Translations under genes and position numbers: made by a program
Origin: a virus
IMG/VR virus record: IMGVR_UViG_3300042472_000028
Span: 1-32,514 of that record
Length of the DNA: 32,514 nucleotides
Reading direction: 5' to 3' (one strand)
The notes under the pieces: generated by a model
What the model was told of the DNA's origin: nothing
The model's input: only the letters and a program-made list of their open reading frames with translations
The model's database searches: none
Shown: piece after piece, positions 26,705 to 32,514 of the stretch
How positions within the stretch are numbered: position 1 is the first letter of the stretch
How the letters are laid out: every line of letters starts with the position of its first letter

Positions 26705-28954
26705 CTATCTAACTAATTGACTTGTTGTTCCATCGTTTTTGTACTTAGCAAAGTTAATAATTAAATTTGATTCTTTTTTCTCCGGCATATATAAGTGCTT
26801 TTGATTTGCCATTATACATAATCCCGAACTAATAGACGCATCAAATTTTGTTCTGTCGTTTATATCAAACCTCGCCCAATCCTCAAGTGTTCTTGTAAAT
26901 GGCATTGTGCCCATCTCCTCAGGGTCTCTATATTTTGCTTCTAAATCTAATCCTACAAATTTCTCAATGTAAGACTCGATTGCAGAAGCGTGTGCTTGTT
27001 TTACATCTTCTGATGAGTTTGGAATACCTCCTAACTCACGCTCAGTCTTTGTTAACTTAGCCATTTGCTTATCCGGTCTATTAACAGAGAAACCTCGGTA
27101 TCCTCTATTTTTTATATGGTATAAAAGTCTTGGTTTGTTATTCTCCACTAAGATAGGCATTCCGTAGAATATGCAAGCCATTAACACTTCTTCAAAAAAT
27201 ATTTCTGCTGTTTGTGGACGAGCAATATATTCTAAAAAAAATTGATTAACAGGAGCGTCATCCATATGAAACTTAGTCATACCGTGCAATGCACCATTAG
27301 AACCACGTCCACCAACTACGGCTGAGATGTCATAGGAGTCACAACCAAATGAACCAAGATGCTCGTTACCGGGATATTTAATTCCATTGCGTATGTGAAT
27401 ATTATTCTGCATATGCTTAGGCGGTGCCCAAGCAATATTAAATCTACCACGAGTATCAGGCGTCCATATTACCTGAGTATCTTTTATACCATCTTTCCAC
27501 GAGAATAACCCACGAGTAAGGTATTGTCCCTTAATCATTGAGTCGTTATAGTCAATCTGTTGATATAATTTGGTTAAATTAAATAAAGCCTGCTTGCTCT
27601 CATCTCTGAAAGCGTGAGACTCTGTGCGTGGGAACTGACGATAAAATTCGTTCAATGCATCAGCATCACTCTTTAACGAGTCTACCTCCGCTTCCCAATA
27701 ATCAATGGCTCCATTTATAATCCAATTGTTATCCACACCCATTACAGCCTCAACAGGCTTGCGAAATACAGGATGACCATATCTATCAATGAATCCTTCC
27801 ATATTCCACTCCATAGGTACAAATAGGGCATATAAGCCACTTTTAGTCTGTCCGTTGGCGTTACGAACCTTTACATTTGAATCTTCGTAAATATCTTTGT
27901 AGTTCTGTCCCCCTTTTGATAATGCGTTTGAGGTTGAACCCATCATACACTTACCAATAATTTTACTACCTAACCTAAGACACGTTTTAGTTACACGCCA
28001 ATTCTCTTTAATGTTTACAGGCTTAGTCCACTTGGCTGACTCATCGTGAGCCAAGAAGAGTAGCTTCTCTCCATCATAGGAGTTGTCTTCCGTATTCTTC
28101 CAATCTATTGATGTATCTAATCCGTCAATCTCATTGTCGTTGGCTTCGTACATATTCTTTTTAGTAATCTTAGATGCAGGAACCCTAAATGCCAACTCAG
28201 TCTTTGGCTTGTCCATACCATCCATTATTGGCTTAAAAAAGAAAGGAAGTCGACTATTAATGGGGACAACCTTATCTGTGAACATCTTTTTAGCATCGGC
28301 ACCCGTCTTAGATAAGATACCTATACGTGCGTCACGTGCGAGCGTACCTATGTTAACGCACTCTGAAGATGACATAAATGAGAATCCCGAACGTCTAATC
28401 TTTAGGTATATCATACCAAATGACCTCGGGTCTGCACGGCAGGCTTCCCAAAATATCCAATATATTCTATTCGCTTCCCGAAAATCAGGATAGCCTATGT
28501 CAATACTTGACCACTGCAGGTACATATAATGAGAACCGGTTATGTAGGTTTTGACACCATTGTTCATAAACCAATATCCCTGTTCCCTGTAGTCAAATTC
28601 TTTTTCAATATAATCAACCCAACGGTCTTTAAATTCTTTTGGCTTTTCGTTCCATTGAAATATGGATTGAATTTTAGCTAACTCACGGGGAAGGTCGTGA
28701 CGCTCCCAATACTGTTCAGCTTTAGTGGAGTGTCTTTGAAGACACTTATCGGGTATAGCAGGAAGAGCAATAAATAATCCCTCTATCTCTACTACCTGCC
28801 CTATCTGTCCGGTCTTTGAGATAACAATAACATCGTACTGAGGATTATAACCATACAACCACGACCTCACTCTATTTTTATTAGAGATGACGGAAGCCGG
28901 TATATGACTTTCAACTATACGGCATAAACTATTGCTTTGACCTTCTTTCTGCAA
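26705..28954 (-). CDS. terL: Terminase large subunit (749 aa, TTG start)
   Basis: This is the ATP-driven DNA packaging motor and nuclease. The ATPase shows a Walker A variant KIRRSGFS (185-192), with the lysine at the front as in lambda-type deviant P-loops. Walker B is LLFLAHDE (298-305, D304/E305) and motif III is GSTSN (339-343). The C-terminal nuclease begins near GSFGCDSYD (534-542), with acidic candidates D539 and E604 and a helical D/E region at 649-661. The first ATG in frame is at residue 130, inside the domain, so initiation must be non-AUG. TTG at 28954 is the best candidate, within the upstream gene's last 9 codons, and an in-frame stop lies shortly before it. The 26-nt overlap suggests translational coupling. 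The stop is TAG, followed at once by the endonuclease ATG. Confidence 0.9.
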   Translation of the reverse strand: MQKEGQSNSLCRIVESHIPASVISNKNRVRSWLYGYNPQYDVIVISKTGQIGQVVEIEGLFIALPAIPDKCLQRHSTKAEQYWERHDLPRELAKIQSIFQWNEKPKEFKDRWVDYIEKEFDYREQGYWFMNNGVKTYITGSHYMYLQWSSIDIGYPDFREANRIYWIFWEACRADPRSFGMIYLKIRRSGFSFMSSSECVNIGTLARDARIGILSKTGADAKKMFTDKVVPINSRLPFFFKPIMDGMDKPKTELAFRVPASKITKKNMYEANDNEIDGLDTSIDWKNTEDNSYDGEKLLFLAHDESAKWTKPVNIKENWRVTKTCLRLGSKIIGKCMMGSTSNALSKGGQNYKDIYEDSNVKVRNANGQTKSGLYALFVPMEWNMEGFIDRYGHPVFRKPVEAVMGVDNNWIINGAIDYWEAEVDSLKSDADALNEFYRQFPRTESHAFRDESKQALFNLTKLYQQIDYNDSMIKGQYLTRGLFSWKDGIKDTQVIWTPDTRGRFNIAWAPPKHMQNNIHIRNGIKYPGNEHLGSFGCDSYDISAVVGGRGSNGALHGMTKFHMDDAPVNQFFLEYIARPQTAEIFFEEVLMACIFYGMPILVENNKPRLLYHIKNRGYRGFSVNRPDKQMAKLTKTERELGGIPNSSEDVKQAHASAIESYIEKFVGLDLEAKYRDPEEMGTMPFTRTLEDWARFDINDRTKFDASISSGLCIMANQKHLYMPEKKESNLIINFAKYKNDGTTSQLVR
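28730..28745. repeat. 16-bp hairpin repeat, copy 3 (inside terL)
   Basis: GTGTCTTTGAAGACAC, extended to 8+2+8 here by flanking A and T. Identical to copies at 6780-6795 and 20993-21008. The minus strand reads C-L-Q-R-H, a different reading frame from copy 1. Confidence 0.8.
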
Positions 28955-29216
28955 ATCCTTGTTTTGTATCTGTTTTACTTATTCCTCTGTCTGCGGAATC
29001 CAAATTTTCTTTCTCTGTTTCTATTCTACTTAATATCTCAAACGCATCAAATATGGCTAATTTCTTAGCTGCCGCTGCGTTCTTCATCTTATCTGCAGAC
29101 ACATCTGTATCTGACTCAGTATTAATAATATCTTCCTCAGCTACCTTTATAAGATGACTAACAGCTTTATACCCCGCTTCAATAATGCGTAATTTTATTT
29201 CTTTAGTGTCTCTCAT
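28929..29216 (-). CDS. Small helical protein in the terminase-small-subunit position (95 aa)
   Basis: The product is 95 aa, charged and almost entirely helical (MRDTKEIKLRIIEAGYKAVS, ADKMKNAAAAKKLAIFDAFE, ILSRIETEKENLD), with a basic tail (GFAERRSKQ). It directly precedes and overlaps the large terminase gene, as terminase small subunits commonly do, and its size is at the small end of that family. No clear helix-turn-helix is visible, so a small-subunit role is inferred from position. The ATG at 29216 overlaps the stop of the dioxygenase gene by one base (TAATG), indicating coupled translation. Confidence 0.55.
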   Translation of the reverse strand: MRDTKEIKLRIIEAGYKAVSHLIKVAEEDIINTESDTDVSADKMKNAAAAKKLAIFDAFEILSRIETEKENLDSADRGISKTDTKQGFAERRSKQ

Positions 29217-29689
29217 TACTTAGCTTTTAAGAAAATTATCTGTACCAACCTTGCAGTTTCTGCTTCTCCAAAGTTATCAAAAATATTGCGTGAATGTGGA
29301 GCCTCTGCATTAAAGGCTATCATACGATTAAACTTAGAGTACATTGTAAGTAATGGCTTCTTGTCCTCATCGTAGATAGTAGTCCCGTCATCCTCGGGTG
29401 CCTGCTCGTTTAAATACAAAAGACAGGTAATATCACCCATCATCTCATCTGTATGTACAAAATTTGGCTCTTCTTGATGGAGTGGTGACTTACGAATAAA
29501 GTTTAAGTCTACCTTGTAACCAAGAAATAAATTAGTGACGTATAAGGCAAACTCATCGTTACTATCCCTTGGCTGAATGTTTCTGAAAGTGTGCTCCCCG
29601 TCTGCCACGTCTTGAAATTCGTGCAAGTGTATATCTGATACATAAGATAAAGGGTCTTTAATAATGTTGTCGAATGTGATTAGATTCAT
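29216..29689 (-). CDS. 2OG-Fe(II) dioxygenase (157 aa)
   Basis: The double-stranded beta-helix signature is visible. H79-T-D81 is the HxD metal motif, H132 (in AEAPHSR) is the distal iron ligand, and R147 fits the 2-oxoglutarate-binding arginine. Intervening strands ITCLLYLNEQ and GTTIYD match prolyl-hydroxylase-like members. The length (157 aa) is that of a minimal catalytic domain without fused parts. Such enzymes hydroxylate protein side chains or nucleobases using Fe(II), O2 and 2-oxoglutarate; the substrate here is unknown. It overlaps the GroES-like gene by 4 nt (ATGA) and the terminase-adjacent gene by one base. This context suggests a substrate among virion or packaging proteins, which is inference. 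Confidence 0.85.
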   Translation of the reverse strand: MNLITFDNIIKDPLSYVSDIHLHEFQDVADGEHTFRNIQPRDSNDEFALYVTNLFLGYKVDLNFIRKSPLHQEEPNFVHTDEMMGDITCLLYLNEQAPEDDGTTIYDEDKKPLLTMYSKFNRMIAFNAEAPHSRNIFDNFGEAETARLVQIIFLKAK

Positions 29690-30249
29690 AATTTGATTGT
29701 TATTTGGTGGTCGTACATCCTATATAACTTCTCTTCATCTACTGTAAACTCGTATTCGCTATCAGGGGAAAAGCATACCATATCTCCTGCTTTTATACCA
29801 CGCTCAAGTAAGTACTCGTTAGGGTACTTCATTATTCCCATTAAGGGTTCTTCTGAGAATGGCTTCTTAATATAGCTTTCAGTTGCAGGTACGGGTTTGA
29901 TAAAGCAGTATCTGTCGTAAGCGTTCCACGTGGAGTCGTGCTTATACATATAGAACTGTTCGGTCTCGATAAAAAATAGGTCGTCTTTAAAGAATGACTT
30001 ACCGCTTTTTTGCCTACCTCGCATATCATTATAAAACTTGAATACGTTATGGTGCACAAGTAAGGTGTCACCTGCCCTGATGGGACCTTTGTAACCCAAT
30101 GGAAGTTCAACGACCTCTGCAAATCGATTAGAAAACTTATGGTCTTCCTCGGAGGTGCTGACAATAAAGTCAACGCCTCCTATCTCTTTTGTATTGTCAT
30201 ACCTTCTTCCATTCACAGGTTTAGCTATGAAGTAGAATGGAGACTGCAT
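29686..30249 (-). CDS. GroES-like (Cpn10-fold) protein with two lobes (187 aa)
   Basis: Two segments each look like a GroES-fold half. Residues 43-72 (FAEVVELPLGYKGPIRAGDT, then LLVHHN) resemble the chaperonin-10 core around the conserved GD. Residues 136-185 (LMGIMKYPNEYLLERGIKAGDM, then DEEKLYRMYDHQITI) resemble a second core ending in the conserved acidic-Gly/Tyr strand. The protein is about twice the usual GroES length (~95 aa). Phages such as T4 encode a GroES substitute (gp31) needed to fold the capsid protein by host GroEL. This gene lies upstream of the head genes in the same operon, so a similar role is plausible. The mobile loop is not clearly recognisable, and the evidence is pattern-based. 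Confidence 0.6.
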   Translation of the reverse strand: MQSPFYFIAKPVNGRRYDNTKEIGGVDFIVSTSEEDHKFSNRFAEVVELPLGYKGPIRAGDTLLVHHNVFKFYNDMRGRQKSGKSFFKDDLFFIETEQFYMYKHDSTWNAYDRYCFIKPVPATESYIKKPFSEEPLMGIMKYPNEYLLERGIKAGDMVCFSPDSEYEFTVDEEKLYRMYDHQITIKL

Positions 30250-30476
30250 TAGATATTGATGTTATATTCAATGGATATGGGAATGGTGGAGGTGAACTCT
30301 TTCCAAAGCACCACCTCCGCCTTCTCATTTATAATAAAGATTTGGATAGATTCTTTCTCAGGGTTAAGCCTGATAAGATGAATTTCGTTAGTATCGCCAA
30401 GGATTTTCTGACCTACAATATAGTGCATAGCACCGCCTTTGTAATCAGGTCCTATTGATATTTTACGAATATCCAT
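30249..30476 (-). CDS. Small conserved phage protein of unknown function (75 aa)
   Basis: The product is 75 aa, beta-rich and soluble, beginning MDIRKISIGPDYKGGAMHYI. It has alternating hydrophobic residues (IHLIRLNPEKESIQIFIINE) suggesting a small beta-barrel or sandwich. No catalytic motif, Cys or membrane segment is visible. Its ATG overlaps the stop of the upstream gene by one base, and its stop overlaps the GroES-like start in the same way. The start is preceded by GAGGAGGAA, which also encodes the Glu run at the end of the upstream gene and is the only Shine-Dalgarno-like sequence noticed in the window. Similar small proteins accompany this gene set in related phages, from memory. Confidence 0.6.
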   Translation of the reverse strand: MDIRKISIGPDYKGGAMHYIVGQKILGDTNEIHLIRLNPEKESIQIFIINEKAEVVLWKEFTSTIPISIEYNINI

Positions 30477-30862
30477 TATAGTTCCTCCTCTTCTTCTTCA
30501 ATAAACTCAATACCTGTAGTCCAATCTTTTAAGAATGTGAACTTTTCTAATCCGTTGGTGTTAATAACTTCAATAGGCTTAAACTCAAATTCTTTTTCAT
30601 TTAAAGCCTCAACGTCTTTGGTTAACTTCTTAACACCTTCTTTGTTGAACTTATACTCTCCTTTTTCATCTGTTAAAAGGACATTTTTATCGTCAGTTGC
30701 AGCATTATCCAAGCGTAGTTCATCACGTTGCTTGTTATACTCTTCGTGAAAAGGCTTTACCTTCTCATACAACTTAAATAACTTTTTTTGAATTTTGGTC
30801 TCTTGACCACCAATAACGGCATTAATTGACGCCACTAGAATGTTTAGGTCTTTGTACTTCAT
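30476..30862 (-). CDS. Small charged helical protein (128 aa)
   Basis: The product is 128 aa. Residues 1-50 are helical (LNILVASINAVIGGQETKIQ, KKLFKLYEKVKPFHEEYNKQ). A central acidic part follows (LLTDEKGEYKFNKEGVKKLT), and the protein ends in an Ile-Glu-rich tail with six Glu and a final Leu. It loosely resembles DUF1617-type small phage proteins, but I cannot confirm that. The start follows the A/T leader AAATCAAATCAA, and a perfect 9-bp inverted repeat lies 20 nt upstream. It begins the tightly coupled run of small genes leading to the terminase. A packaging accessory or virion assembly role is possible; the function is unknown. Confidence 0.6.
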   Translation of the reverse strand: MKYKDLNILVASINAVIGGQETKIQKKLFKLYEKVKPFHEEYNKQRDELRLDNAATDDKNVLLTDEKGEYKFNKEGVKKLTKDVEALNEKEFEFKPIEVINTNGLEKFTFLKDWTTGIEFIEEEEEEL

Positions 30863-30881
30863 TTGATTTGATTTAGTTAAT

Positions 30882-30905
30882 ATAACTATGCTTATACATA
30901 GTTAT
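30882..30905. promoter_or_regulatory. Perfect 9-bp inverted repeat in the intergenic spacer
   Basis: ATAACTATG (30882-30890) and CATAGTTAT (30897-30905) pair around a 6-nt loop, 25 nt after the stop of the 102-aa gene and 20 nt upstream of the 128-aa gene. No run of T follows on the minus strand, so it is not a standard terminator. It could be an operator or an RNA processing/stability hairpin. A weak -7-like TACTTTTA lies just upstream. Confidence 0.4.
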
Positions 30906-30930
30906 GTAAAAGTAATGAATATTTATTGAA

Positions 30931-31239
30931 CTATGCAATAGTTTCATCAGGAATAATTACAAGTTTTAATTGCGTTGCAGCCCAAGTATATGCCCATTCG
31001 TTTGCATCTGTAGCAGCATCCCAATCCAAGTAATCTTGTCCTGATATGGTTAATGAACCATTCACCAAAGTATTATACACAGGATAGGTAGGAGCAGGGT
31101 TTGGTAAAGGCTCGTTTAGCTGATACTGAAAATTTGCAGTTGTAGATAAGTTATCGTATGATGACGTTAATACAAATACTGTTGCTTGCTTTTCTTCTCC
31201 ATTTTGCCAAGAAGAAATTGGTTCAATTGTTTTTGCCAT
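30931..31239 (-). CDS. Tail-fibre-associated small protein, paralogue B (102 aa)
   Basis: This beta-rich 102-aa protein (MAKTIEPISSWQNGEEKQAT, ending LVIIPDETIA) is clearly related to the 95-aa neighbour at 31258-31545. Both have an I-x-P/W-x-N/G start, a central strand with A-x-F-x-Y, a G-x-L/S-x-I-x-G-x-x-Y-x-x-W segment and a W-x-x-A-x-Q-L-x-L-x-I-I-x-D end. It carries a Pro-rich insertion (NPAPTYPVY). No signal peptide or enzymatic motif is seen. Tandem copies downstream of a fibre gene suggest fibre assembly, capping or baseplate accessory proteins (inference from neighbours). It is the last gene of this small group before the inverted repeat. Confidence 0.65.
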   Translation of the reverse strand: MAKTIEPISSWQNGEEKQATVFVLTSSYDNLSTTANFQYQLNEPLPNPAPTYPVYNTLVNGSLTISGQDYLDWDAATDANEWAYTWAATQLKLVIIPDETIA

Positions 31240-31257
31240 TTTATTTTATTTTATTAT

Positions 31258-31545
31258 TTAAATACTACTTGATTTTACCTCCTCAATAACAGGTGGAACA
31301 TAGTCGCCTATAATTGTAAGGTTTAATTGTTCGGCTATCCAATCCCAAGCGTATTGGTCAACAGTCCATTGAGTATATGCTTCGCCTGTCATAATCAACT
31401 CTCCCTCTACTAATCTTTCTTGACTAGCATTTAGGATATTATAACTAAATACTGCACTTATGTTCAGGGTTACATTGGTGCCCCAAGCATTTAAGTAGAT
31501 TCCTTCTACCCCATTCCACATTGTTACGGGTTGAATTTCTTTCAT
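31258..31545 (-). CDS. Tail-fibre-associated small protein, paralogue A (95 aa)
   Basis: The product is 95 aa (MKEIQPVTMWNGVEGIYLNA, then WDWIAEQLNLTIIGDY) and paralogous to the 102-aa protein at 30931-31239. The C-terminal tail (PPVIEEVKSSSI) is different. It starts 1 nt after the stop of the S74 fibre gene, so the two are probably translated together. The two aromatic-flanked strands and the small size suggest a compact beta-domain that binds the fibre or another virion protein. The family looks common beside S74-tailed fibre genes in Bacteroidetes phages, from memory and unverified. Confidence 0.65.
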   Translation of the reverse strand: MKEIQPVTMWNGVEGIYLNAWGTNVTLNISAVFSYNILNASQERLVEGELIMTGEAYTQWTVDQYAWDWIAEQLNLTIIGDYVPPVIEEVKSSSI

Positions 31546-31546
31546 T

Positions 31547-32514
31547 TTATTTATTTTTTAAAGTTTCTATTTCTAATTTAAGTTCTTGAATTGCTTTGAT
31601 TAATACAGGCACTAATTCCGTATATCTTACCCCTAACATTCCTTCATTATTTTTATCAATTAGTTCAGGGAATATCTTTTCTACTTCTTGTGCTATTAAA
31701 CCAAGGTTTTGTTTTTTAAACTTGTCATTTTTGTATGAGAAATTAATAGTCTGCAAGGTAGATAATTTTTCAACTGCGTTATCAATATGACTATTTATAT
31801 TTTTAAGTCTAATATCCGAGTTAGCAGTCCAAGATGTTGCACCACTTGTTAAGTAAACACCTCCGCTATAATTTACAACAAATAATTTATATCCACTAGC
31901 CGAATTATACATTACAAAATCACCTGCTGCCGTTCCTGTAAAAAAGTTATTAGTTTGAGTTGCTAATCCTACTAAACCTACATAGGTTGCAGGGTCAGTT
32001 AATGTATTTGTAAAATAAACAGTAGGTGCTGTCCCCGTAATTCTAACTTGACCTGCTGCAGTGGAACTATTTACCGTTAATCTATGATTGGTATCAGTAG
32101 AAGTACCTATTGATACATTACCACCATCTCTTTGTATATAAAGATTTCTAGTTACTCCGGCAGGTGTATATGCTTGTATTACTGCTCCTGTACCTGTTTG
32201 ACCACCTATTCTTAATTGACCTGTTGAACCTCCTACTGCCATGTGCCATACATCTGTATCAGTATATACATTAAATTTATAAGTTGCAGTAGTTGCATTA
32301 CCTATTGACATAAAACCATTATCTCTTATAAATAATGCATAAGTACTATCTGTTCTTTGATAAACACCAAATCCATCAGTTTGTGCCCCTATTGACCATA
32401 ATTTTCCTGTTGTTTGTATGTTCATCCAAACACCTGCACCTGAACCTTTTAAAAATATCCCTTCATTAGCACTAGTGTTTACATGTAATTGATAAGAAGG
32501 GTCTGTTTGATTAA
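31547..32514 (-). CDS. Partial tail fibre/spike with C-terminal S74 intramolecular chaperone
   Basis: The frame is open to the right edge, so only the last 321 residues are visible. The first ATG at 32425 is internal: coding continues upstream of it (HVNTSANEGIFLKGSGAG). The visible part has repeated beta segments of fibre type (LYIQRDGGNVSIGTSTD, LRIGGQTGTGAV). It ends with a peptidase S74 domain: SDIRLKNI (with the Ser-Asp pair used for autocleavage), NLGLIAQEVEKIFPELI, LGVRYTELVPVLIKAIQEL and a final coiled coil. S74 domains trimerise the fibre and then cut themselves off. This is probably the receptor-binding protein. It is upstream in the operon from the two small paralogues, which may help it assemble. 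Confidence 0.85.
   Translation of the reverse strand, partial: NQTDPSYQLHVNTSANEGIFLKGSGAGVWMNIQTTGKLWSIGAQTDGFGVYQRTDSTYALFIRDNGFMSIGNATTATYKFNVYTDTDVWHMAVGGSTGQLRIGGQTGTGAVIQAYTPAGVTRNLYIQRDGGNVSIGTSTDTNHRLTVNSSTAAGQVRITGTAPTVYFTNTLTDPATYVGLVGLATQTNNFFTGTAAGDFVMYNSASGYKLFVVNYSGGVYLTSGATSWTANSDIRLKNINSHIDNAVEKLSTLQTINFSYKNDKFKKQNLGLIAQEVEKIFPELIDKNNEGMLGVRYTELVPVLIKAIQELKLEIETLKNK

Noticed and set aside
21032-28954. Firm assignment to Crassvirales
   Set aside because: Portal, terminase and connector proteins resemble that group in size and pattern, but hallmark genes outside the window are not visible and no phylogeny was possible.
29841-30173. 110-aa minus-strand ORF overlapping the GroES-like gene
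   Set aside because: Low-complexity Ser/Thr/Leu composition, out of frame with a better-supported gene and with no spacing logic.
1-32514. tRNA genes, CRISPR arrays, insertion sequences and integrase/att sites
   Set aside because: I saw no cloverleaf-like sequences, regularly spaced repeats, transposase-like frames or integrase genes in the window.

Overview
The window is a contiguous stretch of a tailed-phage (podovirus-type) genome carrying packaging, head, tail and ejection genes. Nearly everything is on the minus strand and reads right to left as a dense morphogenesis operon with 1-20 bp spacers or 1-26 nt overlaps. Only the partial gene at the left edge (1-285) is on the plus strand; its 3' end overlaps that of the minus-strand cluster. 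Several features suggest a host in the Bacteroidetes (Flavobacteriia-like). The DNA is AT-rich. Almost no start has a Shine-Dalgarno sequence, and most have A/T-only leaders such as AAATCAAATCAAATG. A few spacers contain the Bacteroidetes -7 promoter element TAnnTTTG. The protein families resemble those of crAss-like phages and other Bacteroidetes podoviruses, but I could not place the phage precisely from sequence alone.

Layout in transcription order (right to left). 32514-30249: a partial tail fibre with a C-terminal S74 chaperone/peptidase, two paralogous ~100-residue proteins, and two small unknown proteins. 30249-28929: a two-lobed GroES-like protein, a 2OG-Fe(II) dioxygenase and a small protein in the terminase-small-subunit position. 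28954-21032: large terminase (TTG start), a GIY-YIG/NUMOD3 homing endonuclease wedged between terminase and portal, then portal, scaffold-like protein and major capsid protein. A strong terminator follows. 20952-20209: one head/neck protein, then a second terminator and a candidate promoter. 20121-11955: two connector (ring/tail-tube-like) proteins, a 1620-residue nozzle-like tail protein, a Cys-rich tail protein and another tail protein. 11933-445: a GNAT-like protein, then three proteins of 288, 595 and 2802 residues that match the position and character of T7 gp13-gp14-gp15-gp16, the internal/ejection proteins. A 53-residue basic protein (272-433) closes the cluster.

The genes read as one virion assembly line: package DNA, build the head, attach a short tail, and load ejection cargo. 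The most interesting item is the 2802-residue protein at 445-8853. It lies where T7 encodes its ejected gp16. It appears to carry an ADP-ribosyltransferase-like (ART-PolyVal type) domain and a RelA/SpoT-like nucleotidyltransferase domain, so it could deliver enzymes into the host with the genome. Other unusual signals are an 84-bp Cys-rich module shared by two adjacent tail genes, a 16-bp hairpin present in three identical copies (one forming a terminator), and a terminase gene with no AUG start.
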